Positions 1-4,782 of a stretch of 8,616 nucleotides of DNA are shown one piece after another. Under the pieces are notes generated by a model. The model saw only the letters and a list, made by a program, of their open reading frames with translations. It was not told the DNA's origin and did not search any database. The stretch covers positions 1 through 8,616 of the forward strand of contig JAEDHF010000079.1 of the NCBI GenBank assembly GCA_016297165.1, given 5' to 3'. The translations under genes were made by a program, and so were the position numbers. Numbering within the stretch: position 1 is the stretch's first letter; every line of letters starts with the position of its first letter. The DNA is from Oscillospiraceae bacterium (GTDB taxonomy: Bacteria; Bacillota; Clostridia; Oscillospirales; Ruminococcaceae).

Positions 1-42
1 TGATACGCAGCATACAGCTGTTGCGCAGCTTCGCCGCAGTAA

Positions 43-156
43 TCATCTTGGTATAACCTTTCTATATTCGGCAGCGGGGATATGTCCCCATAGAACACAA
101 GCAGCGTCCCATATCTGTTTTTCAAAGCCGATATTAGCATTGTTCTTCTCGCTCAT
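43..156 (-). pseudogene. hsdM: Truncated 5' end of type I restriction-modification methyltransferase subunit (HsdM)
   Basis: The 37 codons match the conserved N-terminus of type I R-M methyltransferase subunits: NIGFEKQIWDAA, then a Gly-His-Ile stretch and AAEYRKVI. In full-length HsdM (about 500 residues) this leads into GLIFLKYISD. Here the frame hits TGA right after KVIPR, so the S-adenosylmethionine-binding domain and NPPF motif are absent. The start ATG (154-156) has a good GGAGG site 6-8 bases upstream and a promoter further up, so this was once a real gene start. A longer in-frame reading from a TTG at 333 was rejected because it would run through that promoter. Past about position 60 the minus strand stays open in the +1 frame to the window edge (reading ERLYQDDYCGEAAQQLYAAY), which suggests a junction with other coding sequence or a frameshift. 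Assignment to the family is strong for so short a stretch; loss of function is nearly certain. Confidence 0.75.
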
Positions 157-210
157 TTCAGGTCCTCCAAAATAGAAGATTAAATTATGAATTAAGATAT
201 ATTTAACTAA

Positions 211-239
211 ATTATACCACATTCTAGCATATAAATCAA
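211..239 (-). promoter_or_regulatory. Sigma-A-type promoter of the hsdM remnant
   Basis: On the minus strand TTGATT (234-239) and TATAAT (211-216) are separated by exactly 17 bases. The -10 box is about 55 bases ahead of the hsdM ATG, in an AT-rich stretch. Its survival shows that the hsdM stump still has its original 5' control region. Confidence 0.65.
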
Positions 240-333
240 TATTTTTTCTAAAAATATCGTTGCAACGAGCCAATAAACCCATTTTTGATACACTTTTAGC
301 AAGAGTGTTTTTTGTTTGTTTTTTAATAGCCAA

Positions 334-793
334 TCATCTCACCCTCAAAAGCTTCTGCAGCTTCTGCGTTAGCTTCAGCCACTCGATAAAGTCAAGAACC
401 CTTTGATACTGGACTTTCAGGCTTCCAAATTTGTTTTCAACCTTACGCAGTTTCTCTTTGAGTGGGTAAATCTCCTGCACTTTCTGTTCTAAAGCTACGT
501 TCCTTGCCACAACTTCCTCGTTTTCCTTTTTCAGCTTTGCAACCTCGGTGGTCAGCTCACTCACCCTGTTCTCCGCAGCAATCCGCTTTCTGGCAATGTG
601 GATCAGAGTGCCGTAGTCCTCTTTGAAGAGAGTAACCTTGCCGCCGCACATAGTCCTGTCGGTAGTAGGTAATATTATCCTGCACCCGTTCACCGTCCAC
701 ATTCTTGGCGATGAAAATTCTGTTGTTGTGTTCGATTACCCCCTCGTCTATCCTAAAGGAAATGGAGAGCGTCTTGCCGTTTACCTCACTCAT
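334..793 (-). pseudogene. MobV/Mob_Pre relaxase (plasmid recombination enzyme), internally deleted and frameshifted
   Basis: This is the relic of a DNA-nicking relaxase that starts conjugative mobilization at oriT. The start at 793 has an AAGGAGGT site 8 bases upstream. Residues 1-47 (793 to about 653) carry the MobV N-terminus, KTLSISFR, then EHNNR with His22 and Arg25, then NITYYRQD; His22 corresponds to the catalytic-motif His of the family. From about 650 the reading frame changes and the sequence is the family's C-terminal part: GKVTLFKEDYGTLI, a Lys/Glu-rich coiled coil, and a DFIEWLKLTQKL tail ending at the TGA at 334-336. About 270-300 middle residues, including the metal-binding histidines, are missing compared with the usual ~450-550-residue protein. 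Neither half can be an active relaxase. The family call rests on motif memory, and the exact junction (about 650-655) is inferred. Confidence 0.8.
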
Positions 794-939
794 AAGCTGA
801 TACCTCCTTCTTTCGTTGCCGCCATTTACCTCTGCGGTGCGGCTATTTTTGGGTGTTTGATTTTGGGGCTATTTTTTCGGCTTCAATCAATAAGGCTATA
901 CTCAATAGCCATATTGTTACGCACAGCTTCACAATAAGG

Positions 940-1000
940 CATTGAGTTAGGGACAAATCCCCTAAAACCCCTTTTCGCTTGACCCCACGGTCAGCGACTT
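940..1000. other. Candidate origin of transfer (oriT) of the MobV-type element
   Basis: MobV relaxases act on an oriT just upstream of their own gene, and this stretch lies about 150 bases upstream of the relaxase start. It holds two inverted repeats. TTAGGG/CCCTAA (947-952 with 960-965) has a 7-base loop. The other pairs CGCT with a bulged T plus GACC against GGTCAGCG around a CCAC loop (976-996). No nick site can be named from the sequence. The location and repeats support the call, but the sequence could instead belong to a single-strand origin. Confidence 0.45.
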
Positions 1001-1163
1001 AAACTCCGAAACTCCAAAATGGATTTGCGGAGCGTTGGGAAGATAAAATCTTCCGCACCTCTTTTTTAAGTGGTAACACAGGCAAGGTAAAATTCCTTGC
1101 TGTTAAAATTTACCTGTGACAGAGTAGGGAGATAAATTTTTCGACCTCGGAAATTTATCTCCT
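947..1163. repeat. Array of six consecutive hairpins
   Basis: Six inverted repeats follow one another with almost no unpaired space between them: 947-965 (6 bp); 976-996 (8 bp, one bulge); 1004-1032 (13 positions, two mismatches, AAA loop); 1038-1054 (7 bp GGAAGAT/ATCTTCC, AAA loop); 1077-1118 (CACAGG/CCTGTG enclosing GCAAGG/CCTTGC); and 1128-1162 (12 bp GGAGATAAATTT/AAATTTATCTCC, extendable by one G-T pair). They occupy a gene-free stretch upstream of the relaxase relic and lie downstream of a minus-strand promoter. Such structure fits an oriT plus a single-strand replication origin, or a structured leader RNA. No coding frame is supported here. Confidence 0.7.
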
Positions 1164-1211
1164 CTATTATATCGTCAGTTTATTATGCTAATGCAAATTG
1201 TTTCCAATATT

Positions 1212-1240
1212 ATTATATCATAATTTAAGCAGAATTTCAA
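1212..1240 (-). promoter_or_regulatory. Promoter reading through the hairpin array toward the relaxase relic
   Basis: The minus strand has TTGAAA (1235-1240), 17 bases, then TATAAT (1212-1217). A second, less well spaced pair (TTGCAT and TATAAT at 1191-1196 and 1166-1171, 19 bases apart) lies just downstream, directly before the 12-bp hairpin. Transcripts would carry a leader of roughly 370-410 bases through all six hairpins before reaching the relaxase start. Confidence 0.55.
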
Positions 1241-1255
1241 CATAAAAAATAAAGT

Positions 1256-1617
1256 GCCCCCAAACAGTCAGGGTTTAATACGGTCAAAAGAGATATTATA
1301 GAAAAGAGGTGCAAAACCGCTATTAAGGAGTTGAGCGACTTTGCAGCCTTTGATATAAGAGAAATATCACCTTTTGGTCTTTGGAACAGATGATTTGATG
1401 TACCCCCTTGGTTTTCACAAGAGCGTTCTGTCCGTGAGAGATGTGACTTTCGGTGTTTTGTACCTCGTTCTCGCTCTCGTTTTTAATCACCTCGTCAGCC
1501 TGCCCGACCTCAAGCTCACAGTTAAGCTGTTCAAGCCTTGCTTTGAGCTGCCTATTTCGACTTTGGGAACATTCTCGCTGTTCGCAAGTCTTTTCAGAAT
1601 GCTCACCCCCAAAGCAC
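1256..1617. other. Unresolved stretch with two overlapping antisense open frames
   Basis: No gene can be named here. On the minus strand a frame is open from about 1619 to the TAA at 1323-1325. It is rich in Glu, Lys, Asn and Gln (for example RQLKARLEQLNCELEVGQAD), reads like the charged C-terminal part of a protein, and has only a TTG and no ribosome binding site at its start. On the plus strand a second frame, open from 1253 to the TGA at 1391, reads KRDIIEKRCKTAIKELSDF and ends SPFGLWNR, without any ATG or GTG. Both look like gene debris left by recombination. The hydrophobic plus-strand frame 1374-1664 is a shadow of the charged minus-strand frame. Confidence 0.35.
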
Positions 1618-1649
1618 AAAAGCGGAGAACTTTTACATTCTCCGCTTTG
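1618..1649 (-). terminator. Terminator of the Rpn nuclease gene
   Basis: AAAGCGGAGAA (1619-1629) pairs perfectly over 11 bp with TTCTCCGCTTT (1638-1648) across an 8-base loop. It lies 12 bases after the TAA of the Rpn gene. The T-run after the stem is short (TTTTGTG), so strength is uncertain. Confidence 0.6.
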
Positions 1650-1660
1650 TTATCAGTTTA

Positions 1661-1891
1661 TTAGTTTAAAGATAAGATTGCGTTAATCTGTTCCTCAGTC
1701 ATACCGCTGGCTTTCATCTTTTCGATTATTTCAGCTCGACCTTCTTCCTTCGCCTGCCTTAACGCAGAAGCTTCATCGTGGAGAGCCTTTTCACGCAGAC
1801 GGGCAAGCTCACGGATTTTGGTATCCTCGCTCATATCATAGATAACCTTTACGGCTTTCTGAATAATCGGCATACTTGTTGCTTCTACCAT
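1661..1891 (-). CDS. Possible intragenic C-terminal Rpn product from an internal start (RpnS-like)
   Basis: Inside the Rpn gene the minus strand has GAGGAGG (1900-1906), then 8 bases, then an in-frame ATG (1889-1891, Met183). Spacing and match are as good as those of the main genes here. Translation would give a 76-residue C-terminal protein lacking the nuclease core. In E. coli rpn genes, internally started C-terminal proteins are reported to inhibit the full-length toxic nuclease, so the same arrangement is plausible here. The caution is that GAG GAG encodes Glu-Glu in an acidic stretch, so the site could be chance. Confidence 0.45.
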   Translation of the reverse strand: MVEATSMPIIQKAVKVIYDMSEDTKIRELARLREKALHDEASALRQAKEEGRAEIIEKMKASGMTEEQINAILSLN

Positions 1892-2437
1892 TTCAAAATC
1901 CTCCTCACTGTCAGCGTTAATGAATTGCAGCCATTGCTCACGGCTTGTTTTCGGGTTCTTGCTTATCTTTTTCAGTTCAAAGAAGTGCATGCTGAACTTA
2001 TCCGAAAACACCTCGTTTCTGCCCTTTATCATTGCCGCAACCTCAGTGTGATAATCTTCACCCTCGAACATATTGAAATTGATGATGTTTATCGTTATCG
2101 TCTGCTTGAGAGAACCATAATCTTCACCGCTTTTCAGCTCGGATGTGTACAGCTTTGCCCAATAAAACAGCGTTCTGTCACGATAATCCGTGTCGGTTTT
2201 CACCTGAATTTCAACATTGACAAGCTTATCATCAACATTAAGGCTCAAATCCAGCCTGCTGAACTTGCTTGCAACCGTTTCGGGCGGCAGCTCGGGGTTG
2301 GAAATTGTTATCTCCTTAATGCTCTCGGGTGGAATATCCAGCATACTTGCCACAAACGAATGAAGCAAATCGCTGTTCTCGGTGAACAACTTCTTGAATA
2401 TTACATCAAGTTTAGCGGATACAATATCTCGTCCCAT
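1661..2437 (-). CDS. Rpn family recombination-promoting nuclease / putative transposase (PD-(D/E)XK)
   Basis: This 258-residue protein opens with the family signature: MGRDIVSAKLDVIFKKLFTE. The PD-(D/E)XK core follows: Asp63 in RLDLSLN, then Glu76-x-Gln78 in VNVEIQV, then the RDRTLFYWAKLYTSEL helix. Rpn proteins are DNA endonucleases first described as raising RecA-independent recombination, and in E. coli they have been linked to phage defence. The C-terminal ~70 residues are a charged helical region (QAKEEGRAEIIEKMKASG) ending in EEQINAILSLN. The start at 2437 was chosen because AAAGGAG lies 8 bases upstream; an ATG nine codons earlier has no such site. Its own promoter and terminator make it a single-gene unit. 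Among truncated neighbours it looks complete. Family confidence is high; whether it is active is unknown. Confidence 0.88.
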   Translation of the reverse strand: MGRDIVSAKLDVIFKKLFTENSDLLHSFVASMLDIPPESIKEITISNPELPPETVASKFSRLDLSLNVDDKLVNVEIQVKTDTDYRDRTLFYWAKLYTSELKSGEDYGSLKQTITINIINFNMFEGEDYHTEVAAMIKGRNEVFSDKFSMHFFELKKISKNPKTSREQWLQFINADSEEDFEMVEATSMPIIQKAVKVIYDMSEDTKIRELARLREKALHDEASALRQAKEEGRAEIIEKMKASGMTEEQINAILSLN

Positions 2438-2473
2438 AAGACTGCTCCTTTCAAGCATTATCATTCTATGTTT

Positions 2474-2502
2474 ATTATACCACTATACAGCCGAATTTTC
2501 AA
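2474..2502 (-). promoter_or_regulatory. Promoter of the Rpn nuclease gene
   Basis: On the minus strand TTGAAA (2497-2502) and TATAAT (2474-2479) are separated by 17 bases and lie just ahead of the Rpn ribosome binding site. It sits in the 104-base gap after the DUF6017 gene, so the nuclease is transcribed independently. Confidence 0.7.
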
Positions 2503-2541
2503 GTGCTTATTGAAAAATCTGTTTTTTGTGGGCAAAAGCTC

Positions 2542-3261
2542 CTAAATAACGCCCTCACGAATGTCGTTGTAAGCCATATTTGCAAAGTAATTGCTAACGG
2601 TTGACTTGGAGTTATAGAGCATAGTGATGAGATACGAGCGTATATTCCCGATACGGCTTGAATTATGCTGCATAGCGTACAGAACATAGTCGATTTCTTC
2701 ATCGGTGAGCTTCAGAAAACGGCTCTTAACGACCTCGTGCGATACCGCTTCACCGTTTACACGAATAGTCGGTGAGCTTGAACATATAACGTCCGTCATA
2801 ATCGAAACCAACTCGTCTACTTGCTGACTGTCGCTTATATTGTGAGCGTATTTGTCCTCATAGCAGATATTCTCACGGATAATCTCGCTGTACAACTCCC
2901 GTTTGGCAACAGATGAAAACGAAATGTTTTTGCCTTTGTCAATCAATTCAATCCTATCCTCACGCTTCTGCGCAGGAGTGAATGAGTGAATTGATTTGTC
3001 GGTATTTAATATATTTATATTTAATTTTTCAATGGTGTCCGCTCGTGTGTTATCCGCTGTCGGAGTAACCGTTGACGGATTTTCCGCTGACGGACAAACA
3101 GAAAAATTACGCTTGCTCTTTTTCTTCGGCACAGACTTGTTCGGCTTATGCTCCGCAGCGTTATCAACGGGAGCGTCCATTTCGGGCGAGTCCTGTTCGG
3201 ACGAAACATAGTCGGGATTATCGTCAGGATTTTCGTACACTCTGTACTCGTTCTGTGCCAT
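2542..3261 (-). CDS. DUF6017 domain protein, RepA-type replication protein C-terminal part, probably 5'-truncated
   Basis: Residues ~121-238 match DUF6017, the C-terminal domain of replication-initiator-like proteins on Clostridia conjugative elements: RELYSEIIRENICYED, a VDELVSIMTDVIC helix, PTIRVNGE, VVKSRFLKLTDEEIDYVL, then GNIRSYLITMLYNS. In intact relatives this follows a RepA_N winged-helix DNA-binding domain and an Asn/Asp-rich linker. Here residues 1-110 are only a low-complexity linker and the winged helix is missing. The ATG at 3261 has no ribosome binding site. The frame stays open upstream (TQLRDERGR just before the Met) to about 3288, where it meets the topoisomerase III scrap on the other strand. 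The simplest reading is that a rearrangement at about 3288 removed the 5' half, so this ORF may not be translated. The function of DUF6017 itself is not established. Confidence 0.7.
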   Translation of the reverse strand: MAQNEYRVYENPDDNPDYVSSEQDSPEMDAPVDNAAEHKPNKSVPKKKSKRNFSVCPSAENPSTVTPTADNTRADTIEKLNINILNTDKSIHSFTPAQKREDRIELIDKGKNISFSSVAKRELYSEIIRENICYEDKYAHNISDSQQVDELVSIMTDVICSSSPTIRVNGEAVSHEVVKSRFLKLTDEEIDYVLYAMQHNSSRIGNIRSYLITMLYNSKSTVSNYFANMAYNDIREGVI

Positions 3262-3287
3262 TCGTCCACGCTCATCACGGAGCTGTG

Positions 3288-3500
3288 TTCGGGTACGGAT
3301 GTTCGGGGTACAAGGATGGCTGCAAGTTTTCCATCGGTTCTATCTGTGGTAAGAAGATTACCAAAACTAATGTTAAAAAGCTCCTGAAATCGAAGAAATC
3401 GGGGCTTATTACAGGATTTAAGTCAAAAAAAGGCTCCACCTTCGACGCTTATCTGATAATAGACGAGAAAGGGGAGGTTAAGTTTGAATTCAAATCTTGA
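3288..3500 (+). pseudogene. topB: C-terminal fragment of element-borne DNA topoisomerase III
   Basis: About 70 codons match the C-terminal repeat of type IA topoisomerases from conjugative elements: FGYGCSGYKDGCKF, GKKITKTNVKKLL, ITGFKSKKGSTFDAYL, and a final VKFEFKS before TGA. In intact TopB (about 650-700 residues) this tail follows a CPxCG half of the zinc ribbon, which is absent. The toprim domain and active-site Tyr are also gone. Upstream of 3288 the frame is open but reads antisense to the DUF6017 gene and is not topoisomerase. The piece is a relic marking a recombination junction. Confidence 0.8.
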
Positions 3501-3526
3501 CAAAAAAAGAGGTTCTATAGTATAAT
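3497..3526 (+). promoter_or_regulatory. Promoter of the Ntn-hydrolase gene
   Basis: TTGACA (3497-3502) and TATAAT (3521-3526) are both perfect consensus with an 18-base spacer. The -35 box overlaps the TGA of the topoisomerase fragment. An ATG at 3525 overlaps the -10 box and so cannot be the translation start; the leader runs about 95 bases to the chosen start at 3627. Confidence 0.8.
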
Positions 3527-3626
3527 GAGCCTCGGAAAGAAGTTGACAATGAGCGAGTTTTTCCAAAACATTGATTATCCGGACAGTAGCAACACATTCG
3601 TCCGGAGCAAAAAAGAGGATAAAGGA

Positions 3627-4259
3627 ATGTCTTTATGTTTCGGAATAGCGTATGGCAATATAATTTATATTGCATCTGACTCGAGAAGCAGCTTTACAAG
3701 GGACACAGTTTTTGGTGGCAAATGTTTCGATAAGGTTGATACGGACAATTATAGAAAAATTATAAACATTAAAATAAATACAACCGACGTTGTTCTTTGT
3801 TCAACTGGACAAAATAAATTTGGAGAAAAAGGTTTATCTTTTGAGGAAACAATAAAAGAAATACCTCTCAAAAACGACATACGCGCATATATAAAAGACA
3901 TAAAGGAACGATTTTTAGCCTATCAGATTCCAACGCAAAAACTCGATATCAATGTTGTCTTTTTCGAAAACAGTTTTCTTAATTACTACAAGTATCCATC
4001 TGAAACCATTATAACCTCCTCTGATGATAATATCAAAGCGTTTTGGCAAGGGACCAGTTGGGCAAAATCTGTGTTTGAATATAGTTATTTTGATTCACAT
4101 TTTGTGAGCGAAGAACGAACGCTATCGCAAATAAAAGAAGTTTTTAGGAAGGTTAAGAAAGCGACCAATATTTTTGATAGAAGCGTTGGTGGTCCAACCC
4201 AAATATGCAAGTTAACCCCTAATGGCTTCAACTGGCTCCAAAACGGATACGAACTATAA
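3627..4259 (+). CDS. Predicted proteasome/HslV-fold Ntn-hydrolase with N-terminal Ser
   Basis: The 210-residue protein has the outline of a proteasome beta-type Ntn-hydrolase. Counting back from the Asp of ASDSR as position 17 of that fold puts Ser2 (Ser1 after Met removal) at the nucleophile, Gly6 at the conserved Gly5, and Asp18 at Asp17. Lys44, in YRKIINI, fits the catalytic Lys33 after a roughly 10-residue insertion. The STGQNKFG turn, the long helix 72-99, the INVVFFE strand, QGTSWAKSVFE (family GxGxxxA region) and FDRSVGGP also fit; the family Ser of D-x-x-S-G is Val187 here. The start was chosen for AGAGG 8 bases upstream and AAAGGA abutting it. An ATG at 3549 would add 26 residues that could only be a propeptide. 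The gene is more AT-rich than copA or metA and has its own promoter and terminator, as expected of cargo. GAACTATAA is duplicated in tandem across the stop. Substrate and role are unknown; the fold is inferred from motifs. Confidence 0.65.
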   Translation: MSLCFGIAYGNIIYIASDSRSSFTRDTVFGGKCFDKVDTDNYRKIINIKINTTDVVLCSTGQNKFGEKGLSFEETIKEIPLKNDIRAYIKDIKERFLAYQIPTQKLDINVVFFENSFLNYYKYPSETIITSSDDNIKAFWQGTSWAKSVFEYSYFDSHFVSEERTLSQIKEVFRKVKKATNIFDRSVGGPTQICKLTPNGFNWLQNGYEL

Positions 4260-4304
4260 GAACTATAAGACCGTGCTATATATCTTTAACGAATGCCGGT
4301 ATTT

Positions 4305-4336
4305 AAGAGACTCTTTCGTGGGGTCTCTTTTTGTTT
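4305..4336 (+). terminator. Rho-independent terminator of the Ntn-hydrolase gene
   Basis: AGAGACTC (4306-4313) pairs with GGGTCTCT (4321-4328, one G-T pair) around a 7-base loop and is followed by TTTTTGTTT. It lies 46 bases after the stop codon. Confidence 0.8.
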
Positions 4337-4349
4337 ACGAAGAAAACTA

Positions 4350-4378
4350 TTGCAATTGTGTAATTGTTATGTTATAAT
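4350..4378 (+). promoter_or_regulatory. Outward-facing promoter near the element's right end
   Basis: TTGCAA (4350-4355), a 17-base spacer, then TATAAT (4373-4378). No ORF follows before the tRNA fragment. In the integrated state it would run into the hairpin at 4538-4568; in a circularized element it would read across the joined ends into the left side of the element. Use is inferred only. Confidence 0.5.
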
Positions 4379-4403
4379 GCGTTTTGACCTAATTTAGTAT
4401 GAT

Positions 4404-4423
4404 TTGACTCACCATTGACTCAC
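4404..4423 (+). repeat. Tandem direct repeats TTGACTCAC
   Basis: TTGACTCAC occurs at 4404-4412 and 4415-4423 with an 11-base period, roughly one helical turn. A weaker TTGAC lies at 4384-4388. A second short pair, AACGCA at 4438-4443 and 4448-4453, has a 10-base period. Lying about 50 bases inside the tRNA fragment, they are in the place where tyrosine integrases have arm-type binding sites, but no integrase is present to confirm this. Confidence 0.5.
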
Positions 4424-4469
4424 TAAGAATAAAAAGAAACGCATAACAACGCAGTTTATAAGGGTTATT

Positions 4470-4531
4470 CAAGGGACTTAAAATCCCTTGGTAGCAATAC
4501 CGTATCGGTTCAAGTCCGATCAGCGGCACCA
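4470..4531 (+). other. 3' fragment of tRNA-Leu(TAA): attachment-site remnant at the element boundary
   Basis: The sequence carries an anticodon arm AGGGA/TCCCT with loop CTTAAAA (anticodon TAA at 4479-4481), a short class II variable arm GGTA/TACC, a T arm ATCGG-TTCAAGT-CCGAT (4504-4520), the 3' acceptor strand CAGCGGC, discriminator A and CCA (4529-4531). The 5' acceptor strand (GCCGCTG) and D arm are absent; the bases before 4470 are unrelated. It therefore cannot make a tRNA. Such 3' duplicates arise when a tyrosine integrase inserts an element into a tRNA gene. The 7-bp arms CAAGGGA/TCCCTTG flank a 7-base loop, the usual layout of a core site. The element lies to the left, the chromosome to the right. 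Confidence 0.85.
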
Positions 4532-4537
4532 TAACAG

Positions 4538-4568
4538 AAAACTCCCGGATTGTATCCGGGAGTTTTTT
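4538..4568. terminator. Bidirectional terminator between the tRNA site and copA
   Basis: AACTCCCGGAT and ATCCGGGAGTT (4540-4550 with 4554-4564) form an 11-bp stem with a TGT loop, extendable to 13 bp. Six Ts follow on the plus strand and TTTTCTGTT on the minus. On the plus strand it is probably the original terminator of the tRNA transcript; on the minus strand it ends the csoR-copA operon 11 bases past the copA stop. Confidence 0.85.
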
Positions 4569-4578
4569 CTTGCCTTTT

Positions 4579-4782
4579 TTACTCGATTACCTTATAATCC
4601 TTATCCTCGACCGCCTTTTTAAGAACCGCAAAATCGGTTTCCTTGCTGAGTTTTACGATTGCTGTTCCTTTTTCGTGGCTTACGATAGCTTCTTCTACCG
4701 TATCAATGGCTTCAAGAGCTTTTTTAACAGCCGCCTCGCAGTGTCCGCACATCATTCCTTCAATTTTCATTGTGATTTCCAT
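4579..4782 (-). CDS. copZ: Possible free CopZ-like copper chaperone from an internal start in copA
   Basis: Within copA, AAAGGAGG (4791-4798) stands 8 bases before an in-frame ATG (4780-4782, CopA Met762). This is a better ribosome binding site than that of copA itself. The product would be 67 residues, exactly one heavy-metal domain with Cu-binding Cys773 and Cys776 in MCGHC, the size and shape of stand-alone CopZ chaperones that hand Cu(I) to CopA. The linker codons Arg-Arg-Lys-Glu-Val-Lys-Thr are just the ribosome site read as protein, which suggests an ancestral copA-copZ pair fused by loss of the copA stop. Whether both products are made cannot be seen from sequence. Confidence 0.6.
   Translation of the reverse strand: MEITMKIEGMMCGHCEAAVKKALEAIDTVEEAIVSHEKGTAIVKLSKETDFAVLKKAVEDKDYKVIE

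Noticed and set aside
288..320. ACACTT/GAGTGT hairpin followed by a T-rich run on the plus strand
   Set aside because: Only a 6-bp stem with one G-T pair, and no plus-strand gene ends there.
43..333. 96-residue minus-strand ORF from a TTG start containing the hsdM fragment
   Set aside because: It runs through the -35/-10 promoter and the ribosome binding site of hsdM; the ATG at 156 is the supported start.
947..1163. CRISPR array
   Set aside because: The hairpins differ in sequence and spacing; there are no repeated units or spacers.
1778..2545. 255-residue plus-strand ORF opposite the Rpn gene
   Set aside because: Antisense shadow: the minus strand has clear Rpn family motifs, promoter, ribosome site and terminator.
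3525..3626. 34-residue N-terminal extension of the Ntn-hydrolase from the ATG at 3525
   Set aside because: That ATG overlaps the -10 box of the gene's own promoter. An ATG at 3549 remains possible but lacks a good ribosome site and would bury the predicted nucleophile.
4441..4531. Complete tRNA-Leu gene
   Set aside because: The 5' acceptor strand and D arm are missing; only the part from the anticodon stem onward is present.
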